DNA from: Phyllobacterium sp. YR531
GTDB lineage: Bacteria > Pseudomonadota > Alphaproteobacteria > Rhizobiales > Rhizobiaceae
Length of the DNA stretch: 64,000 bases
Assembly: GCF_000282595.1 (NCBI RefSeq)
Contig: NZ_AKIZ01000003.1
Span: 1-64,000, forward strand
Direction of reading: 5' to 3'
Position 1 is the first letter of the stretch, and each line of letters begins with the position of its first letter. A program made the translations under genes and the position numbers. The notes under the pieces were generated by a model. That model had not been told where the DNA came from. It did no database searches and worked only from the letters and a program-made list of their open reading frames with translations. Below are positions 1 to 7,641 of the stretch, in pieces.

Positions 1-115
1 GCAAAAGCGGGCGTGGCAAAGGCGGAGTACACACCCGCGATCTTTGACACGAAGCTGATGTGCGGTTGCAAGGTTCACGCAAGGCGACCTTGATACCTCT
101 TTAGCACTGACGAAC
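1..115. other. Upstream leader of motA, no gene identified
   Basis: The window opens inside this stretch. All three forward frames hit a stop before the motA start; the longest runs from base 1 to a TGA at 91-93 and gives a peptide I do not recognise. It could be the tail of an upstream flagellar gene. A TTGACA hexamer lies at 44-49, but no convincing -10 box follows it. Confidence 0.4.
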
Positions 116-1003
116 ATGCAGGAGCAGGTTTTGGGTATTCTGGTTGGACTGGTCGTAACAATGGGTTGTCTGCTTGGCGGTTTTATCGCCATGGGCGGGC
201 ACGTTGGTGTTTTGATGCAGCCATGGGAATTCGTCATTATCGGCGGTTCCGCGCTCGGCACCTTTCTGGTGGCCAATCCATTCTCCGCGGTCAAGGATTC
301 CGGTCGTGCCTGTATGGAGGCATTCACCAATAAGGTTCCCAAACAGCGCGACTATCTTGACGTACTTGGGGTTCTCTACGCCCTCATGCGGGAGTTGCGT
401 GCAAAATCACGCAATGAAGTAGAAGTTCATATCGACAACCCCAATGAGTCTGCGATCTTCCTGACATTCCCGAGCGTTCTCAAAAACCACGATCTTACAC
501 ATTTCATCTGTGACTACTGCCGCCTGATCATTATCGGCAATGCGCGCTCGCACGAGATCGAAGCTTTGATGGACGAGGAAATCCACACGATTTCACGCGA
601 CAAACTAAAGCCCTACCATGCCATGGTGAGCGTGTCGGAAGGCCTTCCGGCACTCGGCATCGTCGCCGCCGTACTGGGCGTTATCAAAGCCATGGGCGCA
701 CTGAATGAATCGCCGGAAATTCTTGGGCACCTGATTGGCGCTGCTCTTGTCGGAACTTTTGCGGGTATCTTCCTGTCCTATGGTGTCGTTGGTCCGATTG
801 CCACCAAGATCAAGACAACCCGTGAAAAGCAGAACAGGCTCTACATAATCGTCAAGCAAACATTGCTGGCTTACATGAATGGTGCCCTGCCTCAGATTGC
901 ACTGGAATATGGCCGCAAGACCATTTCTGCCTATGATCGGCCATCCATTGACGTCGTTGAACAGGAAACACTCTCCCCGGCACCTCTCCAGCAAGCGGCC
1001 TAA
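116..1003 (+). CDS. motA: Flagellar motor stator protein MotA
   Basis: Proton-channel stator subunit that, with MotB, drives flagellar rotation from the inner membrane. The 295-residue length is typical. Residues 1-55 form two membrane helices separated by a short loop ([14 protein letters not shown]). A large cytoplasmic segment of roughly residues 70-170 follows. Two more helices at about 175-235 contain the conserved [24 protein letters not shown] segment, here starting SEGLPALG. The ATG at 116 is the only start giving the normal MotA N terminus; its ribosome site is weak. It is the first gene of a tight run of five flagellar genes, in the order known from Sinorhizobium, Agrobacterium and Brucella. 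motB is not in this window, as is usual in rhizobia. Confidence 0.96.
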   Translation: MQEQVLGILVGLVVTMGCLLGGFIAMGGHVGVLMQPWEFVIIGGSALGTFLVANPFSAVKDSGRACMEAFTNKVPKQRDYLDVLGVLYALMRELRAKSRNEVEVHIDNPNESAIFLTFPSVLKNHDLTHFICDYCRLIIIGNARSHEIEALMDEEIHTISRDKLKPYHAMVSVSEGLPALGIVAAVLGVIKAMGALNESPEILGHLIGAALVGTFAGIFLSYGVVGPIATKIKTTREKQNRLYIIVKQTLLAYMNGALPQIALEYGRKTISAYDRPSIDVVEQETLSPAPLQQAA

Positions 1004-1012
1004 GGTTCTGTG

Positions 1013-1951
1013 ATGGACATTGAAGCCGAACACAAAAAACCTGACGCACTGGCTGACAGCATCCTGCGAGCCGCTGGCCTTTCGGTCGACGATCTCAAAT
1101 CTTTTGAAACAGTCTTTCGCGACTTGGCCTCATCCTTTGGCAGCAGAATTGCAGCACAGACCGACGCGGCCGTAACTGCGGAGTTCATTGCTACCCGTTC
1201 CCTTGAAAAAGAAGCTGTAGCGGAAGCAATCCTTCGCTCGGCACTGGTCGGCATGGTTCCCGTGCCGAAATGGGGATCGCGCATTCTTCTGGCTGCCGAC
1301 CGGAGCTTCGTTGATTGCGGTTTGGAAGCCCTCTTCGGTTCCGGTGGAAGTTCTGAAACCGGAACCGCTTCAGCGAGACCATTTACATCGGTGGATATGG
1401 GAATTGCCCGCCAGATATTCAGTGATATCACATCATCTCTTGATCACATGTTTTCCGGCGGTGATCCAATTTTCCAAACTGGCGAGCTTATCGAGTCAGC
1501 TCATCTTGCACCCGGCACCATAACTGAAACGCGGATGATCGGGTGCACGATCAGCCTGAATGTTGCGGGTCGCTCCGGGCATGTGAGCATTCTGTTGCCC
1601 CGGTCTGCGTTCCGCCCGATGCAGGATGCAATCGCGCGTCTCCTACGCCAGCCCGCTCATCATCTTGACCCTACCTGGGCGAAGAAGATGCGCCTTGAGG
1701 TCAGCCGTGCACATATCGAAGTCGAAGCCTATCTGCAACAAGGCTCCATGACACTGGAACAACTCTCTCTGCTGCGCCCGGGACAAGTCTTACACCTTCC
1801 GAAGGATGCGATTGATCAAGTCCGCCTGCGTAGTGGTGATCAGGCACTTTACAAGTGCCGTCTTGGCAAAGCCGGAAGCGCATTCACAGTTCGTATCACC
1901 GATCCCATCAACGAAGAAGAGGACCTCCTTGATGAGCTTGCTGCTGGTTAA
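1013..1951 (+). CDS. fliM: Flagellar motor switch protein FliM (rhizobial, divergent)
   Basis: C-ring switch component that would receive CheY-P and bind FliG and FliN. The 312-residue protein is a divergent alphaproteobacterial FliM, recognised mainly from its position and from the C-terminal SpoA-like domain (about residues 235-300: lEQLSLLRPGQVLHLPKDAIDQVRLRSGDQALYKC). The middle domain is less obvious. I chose the ATG at 1013 over the in-frame GTG at 1010 because AAGG at 1002-1005 is then correctly spaced. Its 3' end overlaps the next gene by 20 bases, so translation of the two is probably coupled. Divergent sequence is normal for FliM in this order, so the call rests on context plus the SpoA domain. 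Confidence 0.88.
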   Translation: MDIEAEHKKPDALADSILRAAGLSVDDLKSFETVFRDLASSFGSRIAAQTDAAVTAEFIATRSLEKEAVAEAILRSALVGMVPVPKWGSRILLAADRSFVDCGLEALFGSGGSSETGTASARPFTSVDMGIARQIFSDITSSLDHMFSGGDPIFQTGELIESAHLAPGTITETRMIGCTISLNVAGRSGHVSILLPRSAFRPMQDAIARLLRQPAHHLDPTWAKKMRLEVSRAHIEVEAYLQQGSMTLEQLSLLRPGQVLHLPKDAIDQVRLRSGDQALYKCRLGKAGSAFTVRITDPINEEEDLLDELAAG

Positions 1952-2444
1952 TTTGATCTCGATGGGTTTGAGCGCTGTATCCCTGATTATCTTTTTCACT
2001 GCGCTCCGCAAGGCAAGCAGGCTTACCGCCATGAGCAGGCTTATGGCAAATCAGGTCGCAAGCTCAGCAAACAATCTGCAAAAAGCCTTGGCCATACTGC
2101 AATCAGAGCGAGAAATCTGCAGGGATGAAAGCATTCGGCTCGAAGCACGCTTGAAAGACTCTGACCGGGTGCGCTCTGAAATGGCCCGTGCGATGGAACT
2201 CGTGAAGCGCGCGCGGCTGGATTTGAATGAAGACGCACTCGTGGCAGCGGCTATGCAGCAACCTGCGGCTGCGCCTCACATCACGCCAAGCCCTATGAAG
2301 ATAAGTCCAGCCGATCTGTTCGTTACCGAACCGCTCAAATCAGCGATACCTGCCCGCACAATACCAAGCGAACCGGCGCGCCCATTACCGGTTTTTGTCA
2401 ATCGTATCGTTCGTGCCAGCGATGTCGCTGGCGCCGTTCTTTAA
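1932..2444 (+). CDS. Small membrane-anchored coiled-coil protein in the flagellar operon (unknown)
   Basis: I do not recognise this 170-residue protein as a named family. It begins with a single hydrophobic helix (residues 2-23, LLLVNLISMGLSAVSLIIFF). A predicted coiled-coil region rich in K, R, E, S and A follows (about 30-105). The C terminus is Pro/Ala-rich and looks disordered. The ATG at 1932 lies inside the end of fliM and is preceded by GAAGAGG at 1916-1922; longer in-frame starts would run deep into fliM. A protein at this place occurs in related rhizobial flagellar operons, so a structural or stator-related role at the inner membrane is plausible but inferred. It resembles a MotE-like or FliK-like accessory only in broad architecture. 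Confidence 0.7.
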   Translation: MSLLLVNLISMGLSAVSLIIFFTALRKASRLTAMSRLMANQVASSANNLQKALAILQSEREICRDESIRLEARLKDSDRVRSEMARAMELVKRARLDLNEDALVAAAMQQPAAAPHITPSPMKISPADLFVTEPLKSAIPARTIPSEPARPLPVFVNRIVRASDVAGAVL

Positions 2445-2471
2445 ACCTCCGTTTTCGGGATCATTCGTATC

Positions 2472-2825
2472 ATGCCTACATCCGACAAGAATTCCATCGA
2501 AGACGAATTGAACGATGCAATAGAAGAGCTCCAGCGCGACGAACCGCAACCGGCACGCAAACCGGCAGGAGCCAAGCCCAACATCGATCTCATCATGGGT
2601 ATTCCGGTTGACGTTCAGGTGGTTCTTGGCAGCACATCCATGCCGGTTGCCAATCTCATGAAGCTTGGACGCGGTTCTGTCGTGACCCTCGATAAACAGA
2701 TCGGTGATCCTGTCGATATCGTCGTTAATGGCCGCGTTATCGCGCGCGGTGAAGTGATTGTCCTCGAAGACGATAGTTCAAGGTTTGGCGTTAGTCTGAC
2801 CGAAGTTATTGGCAGCGGAAATTAA
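2472..2825 (+). CDS. fliN: Flagellar motor switch protein FliN
   Basis: C-ring component that, with FliM, forms the base of the switch complex and helps dock export substrates. The 117-residue protein has an acidic, variable N terminus (1-35). The canonical SpoA domain follows (about 38-115), with IMGIPVDVQVVLGSTSMP, LGRGSVVTLDK, DPVDIVVNGRVIARGEV and the closing RFGVSLTEV all visible. It sits between the unknown coiled-coil gene and fliG, with small gaps consistent with one transcript. The function is secure from both sequence and context. Confidence 0.96.
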   Translation: MPTSDKNSIEDELNDAIEELQRDEPQPARKPAGAKPNIDLIMGIPVDVQVVLGSTSMPVANLMKLGRGSVVTLDKQIGDPVDIVVNGRVIARGEVIVLEDDSSRFGVSLTEVIGSGN

Positions 2826-2835
2826 GCGTGGCCGG

Positions 2836-3864
2836 ATGAGCGATCAAGCAACCGACGAAACCGCAAGCGCCATTCAGGATCTGTCAGGACCTGAGAAAGT
2901 GGCGGCGTTGCTTGTTGCCATCGGGCGGCCCTCCGCTTCGCGGCTGCTCAAGCACTTTACAGCGGATGATCTACGTTCGCTGGCGATACATGCGCGCAAG
3001 CTGGAGCCCATTACGCCAGGCGATTTCGAGGAATTGGTAAAGCAGTTCGAAAACGCATTTGCCGATGGCGCACCGGTATCGGAAGCGGGCATGCGCTTTG
3101 AGGGTTTGTTGCGGGAATCTCTAACTGCCGACGAAGCAAGTGCGGTTATCGAAAATCGTCGCCCGGAACTTCTGGCTCAAGAATCTGTCTGGGATCAGTT
3201 GCCTCGCATTCCTGCGGACACTCTGCATGCCTATCTGGTAGGGCAACATCCGCAGGTTACGGCCTATGTTATTTCGCGTCTGCCTTCTGATATAGCGGCA
3301 AAGCTGCTTATCCGTTTCACGCCGGCAACGCGCAGCACATTGATCCAGCGTACTTTGCATATTCGCAAAGTTGCTCCCCCTGTCTCTGCCATGCTGGAAG
3401 CCATTCTCCAGCGGGAAGTCACAGGAAAAGACAACACCGCATCCGAAAAGAGCCATCACGGTACGATTGCCAATATTATCAACCAGCTCGAAAAATCCGA
3501 GATTGATGAACTGCTTGGCGATCTGACCGACCTTGGTGCGGATGATCTGGCGAAGATCAAGGCCAAGCTGTTTACATTCGAAGACATAGCCCGCCTGTCG
3601 CAACGCTCGAGGCTTGTTCTATTTGATGATATCCAGACTGACGTTGTTACCACCGCCTTGCATGGGTGTGAGCCGCAATTGCAGGAACTCATTCTCCAAT
3701 CGCTTTCAACACGCGGGCGGCGCATGGTTGAAACGGAACTGTCAAGCCCGAACAATATCAATGCCAACGCCGTCACAGAGGCCCGGCGCTCCATTGCCCG
3801 CACCGCAATTGCTTTGGCCGAGCGAGGCGATCTTCGCCTGGAGCCCGAGCAGGTTGCACCTTGA
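2836..3864 (+). CDS. fliG: Flagellar motor switch protein FliG
   Basis: Torque-generating rotor protein linking the MS ring to FliM/FliN and meeting the stator. The 342-residue protein shows the N-terminal domain (LSGPEKVAALLVAIGRPSASRLLKHF, residues 15-40) and the middle armadillo domain around HPQVTAYVISRLPSDIAAKLLIRF. The C-terminal charged helix region contains LFTFEDIARLSQRSRLVLFD, where torque residues reside. I start it at the ATG at 2836, after the fliN stop; a longer frame from 2809 would add nine residues overlapping fliN. flhB follows 17 bases downstream. Confidence 0.96.
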   Translation: MSDQATDETASAIQDLSGPEKVAALLVAIGRPSASRLLKHFTADDLRSLAIHARKLEPITPGDFEELVKQFENAFADGAPVSEAGMRFEGLLRESLTADEASAVIENRRPELLAQESVWDQLPRIPADTLHAYLVGQHPQVTAYVISRLPSDIAAKLLIRFTPATRSTLIQRTLHIRKVAPPVSAMLEAILQREVTGKDNTASEKSHHGTIANIINQLEKSEIDELLGDLTDLGADDLAKIKAKLFTFEDIARLSQRSRLVLFDDIQTDVVTTALHGCEPQLQELILQSLSTRGRRMVETELSSPNNINANAVTEARRSIARTAIALAERGDLRLEPEQVAP

Positions 3865-3881
3865 TAGGGCCGGCCTGCTAG

Positions 3882-4946
3882 ATGTCAGATGATACCGACA
3901 AAGAAAGTAAAACCGAGGAAGCTACTGAGAAGAAAATCAGCGATGCAATGGAGAAGGGCAACCTGCCTTTCTCCCGTGAAGCGCCCATCCTGGCCTCAAT
4001 CATCGCGCTCATCATCATTCTGGTTTTCGTTGCAATACCAAGCGGTGCAAAACTCTCATCATTCCTTTCCGAACTCTTCGACAAGTCAGACGACTGGCGG
4101 TTAAACAGCGCAGACGACGCCCGGCAATTGTTCGGGATAATTGCCGCTGCTGTGGGGCTGGCGCTGCTGCCGGTAATGATCCTCATTCCCGGCGCTGGCA
4201 TTCTTGCCTCAGTCCTGCAAAACGCTCCAAGGGTTGTGTTCAACCGCATTGAACCTCAGATATCCCGGGTGTCGCTAGGCAAGGGTTGGGGGCGTATTTT
4301 TGGCTCGGCTGGCCGCGTGGAATTTTTGAAATCGACCTTCAAATTTGCCGCTGCGAGTATCATTGTTTTCATGATCTTCTTTCGCGACAGCCATTTCTTC
4401 GTGGATGCCATAATTACCGAACCCGGGCAGCTCCCGGAGCTTATCCGAACGCATATCACACGATTGCTTTCGTCCATTGCAATTGCAGTAACAGTGCTGG
4501 CGGCCTTCGACATTGCCTGGTCGCGAATCCACTGGCGCAACGAATTGCGTATGACGCGGCAAGAGATAAAGGACGAACACAAACAGGCAGAGGGCGATCC
4601 ACTGCTTAAATCCCGGCTACGATCTCTTGGCCGAGATCGTGCCCGCCAGCGCATGATTGCTTCAGTCCCGACCGCAACGCTCATCGTCGCAAATCCGACA
4701 CACTTCTCCGTTGCACTTCGCTACAATCCGGCACAGGATCCCGCTCCTGTTGTTGTCGCCAAGGGTCAGGACATCATCGCTCTCAAGATCAGGGAAATTG
4801 CAGAGGCCAATGATATACCGGTTTTTGAAAATGTACCGTTGGCGCGCTCACTCTACAAACAGGTACAGGTCAATAACGTAATTGCTCCGGAATTCTACAA
4901 GGCCGTGGCTGAACTTATTCAATTTGTTAATACCCGACGAAAGTAA
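3882..4946 (+). CDS. flhB: Flagellar export apparatus protein FlhB
   Basis: Inner-membrane component of the flagellar type III export gate; its cytoplasmic domain self-cleaves to switch substrate specificity from rod/hook to filament. The 354 residues include the N-terminal KTEEATEKKI motif, four membrane helices between about residues 30 and 215, and the cleavage motif NPTH at residues 271-274 in VANPTHFSVALRY. The C-terminal domain then runs to the end. The ATG at 3882 follows fliG by 17 bases. This is the last recognisable flagellar gene of the run. Confidence 0.97.
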   Translation: MSDDTDKESKTEEATEKKISDAMEKGNLPFSREAPILASIIALIIILVFVAIPSGAKLSSFLSELFDKSDDWRLNSADDARQLFGIIAAAVGLALLPVMILIPGAGILASVLQNAPRVVFNRIEPQISRVSLGKGWGRIFGSAGRVEFLKSTFKFAAASIIVFMIFFRDSHFFVDAIITEPGQLPELIRTHITRLLSSIAIAVTVLAAFDIAWSRIHWRNELRMTRQEIKDEHKQAEGDPLLKSRLRSLGRDRARQRMIASVPTATLIVANPTHFSVALRYNPAQDPAPVVVAKGQDIIALKIREIAEANDIPVFENVPLARSLYKQVQVNNVIAPEFYKAVAELIQFVNTRRK

Positions 4947-4974
4947 TACTCTTTATCGATAGCCGGATGAATAT

Positions 4975-5415
4975 ATGAAGAAAACCCAGTATTCCGCGAC
5001 GCGTGTTGATATTCTGGAGCGCCACCTGACAGAGGTCATCAAGGATCTCCGGCTTGTTGACGTCGCTGACTATATCGCATTTATCCGCTGCGAACTTTTC
5101 GGCAATATTGCAGATATTGTAAACTCGGCCACGGAGTTGACCTTCTATCCCGACACACTCACTTTCGGCCATGGCGGAGACTACAATCTTGATTGGAACG
5201 TCACACCTACGGTGACGCTCGATCTTGAATTTCGGAACATGGGCGTGAATGCCTATTTTCGCTTGATCCTGTCAGCGCATTCTACCGAAATTGATCTGCA
5301 TCATTTGCGCTTTGCTGAAGCCGGGCGGAGTCCGGCAGAAAACACAGCACTCCTTGAAGCGGCTTTCGCAGATGCGCATCTGCCTCAGCTCACCGCTTCC
5401 GAAAGCACTGATTAA
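4975..5415 (+). CDS. Conserved unknown protein between flhB and the VjbR-like gene
   Basis: Unrecognised 146-residue soluble protein. There is no signal peptide or membrane helix. The centre (about 50-125) looks like a mixed alpha/beta fold with TVTLDLEFRNMGVNAYFRLIL. It starts 28 bases after flhB, so it may belong to the flagellar transcript. Its TAA stop overlaps, tail to tail, the stop of the VjbR-like gene on the other strand. From memory, Brucella also has a small unknown gene between flhB and vjbR, which makes conserved synteny likely; a database comparison is needed to confirm it. No function is assigned. Confidence 0.75.
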   Translation: MKKTQYSATRVDILERHLTEVIKDLRLVDVADYIAFIRCELFGNIADIVNSATELTFYPDTLTFGHGGDYNLDWNVTPTVTLDLEFRNMGVNAYFRLILSAHSTEIDLHHLRFAEAGRSPAENTALLEAAFADAHLPQLTASESTD

Positions 5416-6203
5416 AACTTGTTTGCAATAACCGGCATCTCTATGACACCCAAAGCCAGAGCTGTGGCAACAGTTGAAGTCCTATTTGCGCAACCAAGTT
5501 TATTCTTTGCATTCTGCAGGTAAGTAACGACTGTCCAGCGGGCTATATCAAGAATTTCGCCAATTTCGCCGTCCGTTTTGCCATTGGCAGCCCAATAAAG
5601 ACAATCCAGTTCCCGCTTGGTCAATAATTTGGCTACAACCGCGGCAAGCGCAGGATTGCGATTGCCGTGCAGTATCGTGTGCAACCTACCCGCACAGGCA
5701 ACAAGCCGTTGACGCATGCTCTCGATAAAACTTGTCTGCTCAGATTTATCAACGTTAAAAGTAAACTCGGTAATGCCCTTGAAGCCGTGATTATTGGAAG
5801 TACTAACCGCGAGAAACAGGTTCCCGGTGTTACGCGTCTCGCGATCATGAAAGTATCTTTCAATCTCGGTTGACGTTTTAATGTCCTGCGCAAGATTGCG
5901 GATGCTGCCCGATGCCTGAGAAGGTTTGTTGGGCGCTATCACCGATTCAAGCAGTGGGTCCACCTTGTGATAGCCTTTGGCGGAATACCGCATTACCCAA
6001 CTGAACGGCAAAGTTGTCGTAACGGCAACATCGGCGGCTGTCCCGCGGCGGGCGATAGCCAAATTGGAATAGCCGACGTGAGTGATATGGAGACAAGCCA
6101 GTTCTTTCCGGAGTTCGACAAGCGTCACCAACGTATCGGGCTTGGCAGAGCCACCGAAAAAGCCTTCCTGATAATCCGGGAAATGGGCCAAATCAAAATG
6201 CAT
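5412..6203 (-). CDS. LuxR-family quorum-sensing regulator, VjbR-like
   Basis: Transcription factor with an N-terminal autoinducer-binding domain (about 1-175) and a C-terminal LuxR/FixJ helix-turn-helix (about 195-255). The HTH segment LTKRELDCLYWAANGKTDGEIGEIL, the following IARWTVVTYLQNAK and RTSTVATALALGVIEMP closely match my memory of Brucella VjbR. In the ligand domain, Trp69, Tyr73, Asp82 and Pro83 occupy the classical LuxR positions. Asp82 has the same number as the residue shown to matter for lactone sensing in Brucella VjbR. No lactone synthase is seen in the window. It is placed beside flagellar genes as in Brucella, where VjbR controls flagellar and type IV secretion genes. Orthology is likely; the regulon here is inferred. 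Confidence 0.88.
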   Translation of the reverse strand: MHFDLAHFPDYQEGFFGGSAKPDTLVTLVELRKELACLHITHVGYSNLAIARRGTAADVAVTTTLPFSWVMRYSAKGYHKVDPLLESVIAPNKPSQASGSIRNLAQDIKTSTEIERYFHDRETRNTGNLFLAVSTSNNHGFKGITEFTFNVDKSEQTSFIESMRQRLVACAGRLHTILHGNRNPALAAVVAKLLTKRELDCLYWAANGKTDGEIGEILDIARWTVVTYLQNAKNKLGCANRTSTVATALALGVIEMPVIANKF

Positions 6204-6381
6204 CGGATAACGAACTAGTCCCCCTTGCGAGCATGATATGCCAGCATGTCATTAGCACTCTCAAGGAATGTCTGGTTGTAACGGGCAAGAATCAGCGGCA
6301 GGCATATCGTTGCACACCCCTGTTGGCGCACACAAGACATGAACAATTGTATTTTCAAACTTTCACATATTTAAATATTCC

Positions 6382-6401
6382 GTGATGTCCCGCTACATCA
6401 C
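6382..6401. promoter_or_regulatory. Inverted repeat GTGATGT-N6-ACATCAC in divergent promoter region
   Basis: A perfect 7-bp inverted repeat with a 6-base spacer lies between the VjbR-like gene and the DUF3095 gene, 57 bases before the DUF3095 start at 6458. It sits just downstream of an AT-rich segment holding the palindrome TATTTAAATA (6369-6378). The spacing does not match a CRP/FNR site (TGTGA-N6-TCACA). It is a candidate operator for one of the two divergent genes; the binding protein is unknown. Confidence 0.4.
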
Positions 6402-6457
6402 ACTTGTCCATTCAACATGATAATCGCTTGTGCCCTGTGGCTGTGTTACTGTTCGTC

Positions 6458-7612
6458 ATGACGACTGAAACAACCGACAATTTTTTTGAAACATTGCCTG
6501 TTTTTGAGCAGTTTGTGGGCGTTGCGGACAACTCCAACTACAAGGCTTTGCCCGATGACTGGATGCTGGCCACTGCAGATATTGTGGGCTCGACCGAAGC
6601 CATTAAACAGGGCCGCTACAAGGCGGTGAATGTGGCAGGAGCCAGTGTCATATCAGCCCTCCTTAATGCGTTGGGGAAACAGAACCATCCGTTCGTTTTT
6701 GGAGGTGATGGTGCATTGATAGCCCTTCCGGCATCACAGGTTTTGGAGGCTCGCGATGCCCTCGCGACAGTACAGGCTTGGGTTAAAGACGAACTGCAAT
6801 TGGACCTGCGTGCTGCGCTTGTCCCGATGACCGATGTCCGCGCACAAGGTCTGGATGTTCGTGTGGCCCGGTTCAAAGTTAGCCACGATGTGTTCTACGC
6901 TATGTTTGCCGGTGGAGGCGCGAGTTGGGCCGAAGCCCAAATGAAGGCCGGGAGATATTCAGTCCAACCTGCATCTTCAGGTTCACGACCTGATTTGACG
7001 GGCCTGTCCTGCCGATGGAACCCTATCCAGGCCCGAAATGGAGAAATCGTTTCCATCATCGCCGTGCCTGGCACATCCGGGGCAGATGCCAGCTTCCAGC
7101 ACTTGGTCGCGGATGTGATTGCCATAGCGGCCGAACAAAACCGTGGCGCCCATCCCATTCCAGAGGAAGGCCCTCCTATCAAGTTTACATTGCAGGGTAT
7201 TGATACAGAGGCAAGGGCGAGTGCCCCTGCGGGGAAACGATTCTACCAAAAATTGGCTATTTTCGCCCAGATCGGACTGACCGTCATATTGGATAAGTTC
7301 GGCATGACAGCTGGCGGCTTCGATCCCAAAATCTACAAACGGGAGTTGGTTCAGAATTCCGATTTTCGCAAGTTTGATGACGGCCTAAAGATGACCATCG
7401 ACATTGACGCCACTCGCCTATCACGCATTGAAGAGCGATTGGAGAAAGCGGCAAAGGAAGGGACGTGCCAATATGGTTTACACAGACAAAGCTCTGCTTT
7501 GATAACCTGCTTTGTACCGACTCCCCTTGCACACGATCATATTCACTTTATCGACGGAGCTTCTGGAGGCTATGCCATGGCCGCCAGTAATCTTAAGGCG
7601 AAGCTTGTATGA
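6458..7612 (+). CDS. DUF3095 family protein with cyclase-like N-terminal region
   Basis: A 384-residue soluble protein matching the DUF3095 family as I know it. The N-terminal half resembles a class III nucleotide cyclase: ATADIVGSTEAI supplies the first metal-type Asp and FVFGGDGALIALP supplies the second. The adenine-recognition Lys position is Val, and I cannot find the NxxxR transition-state motif, so cyclase activity is doubtful. The C-terminal half contains FKVSHDVFYAMFAGGGASWAEAQMK-like sequence unique to the family. I start it at the ATG at 6458; a TTG at 6404 would add 18 unlikely residues. It is the first of three cyclase-fold genes in this island. Function is unknown. Confidence 0.8.
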   Translation: MTTETTDNFFETLPVFEQFVGVADNSNYKALPDDWMLATADIVGSTEAIKQGRYKAVNVAGASVISALLNALGKQNHPFVFGGDGALIALPASQVLEARDALATVQAWVKDELQLDLRAALVPMTDVRAQGLDVRVARFKVSHDVFYAMFAGGGASWAEAQMKAGRYSVQPASSGSRPDLTGLSCRWNPIQARNGEIVSIIAVPGTSGADASFQHLVADVIAIAAEQNRGAHPIPEEGPPIKFTLQGIDTEARASAPAGKRFYQKLAIFAQIGLTVILDKFGMTAGGFDPKIYKRELVQNSDFRKFDDGLKMTIDIDATRLSRIEERLEKAAKEGTCQYGLHRQSSALITCFVPTPLAHDHIHFIDGASGGYAMAASNLKAKLV

Positions 7613-7641
7613 CCCCAAGCTTGTCGCAACTCTTTTGAACT

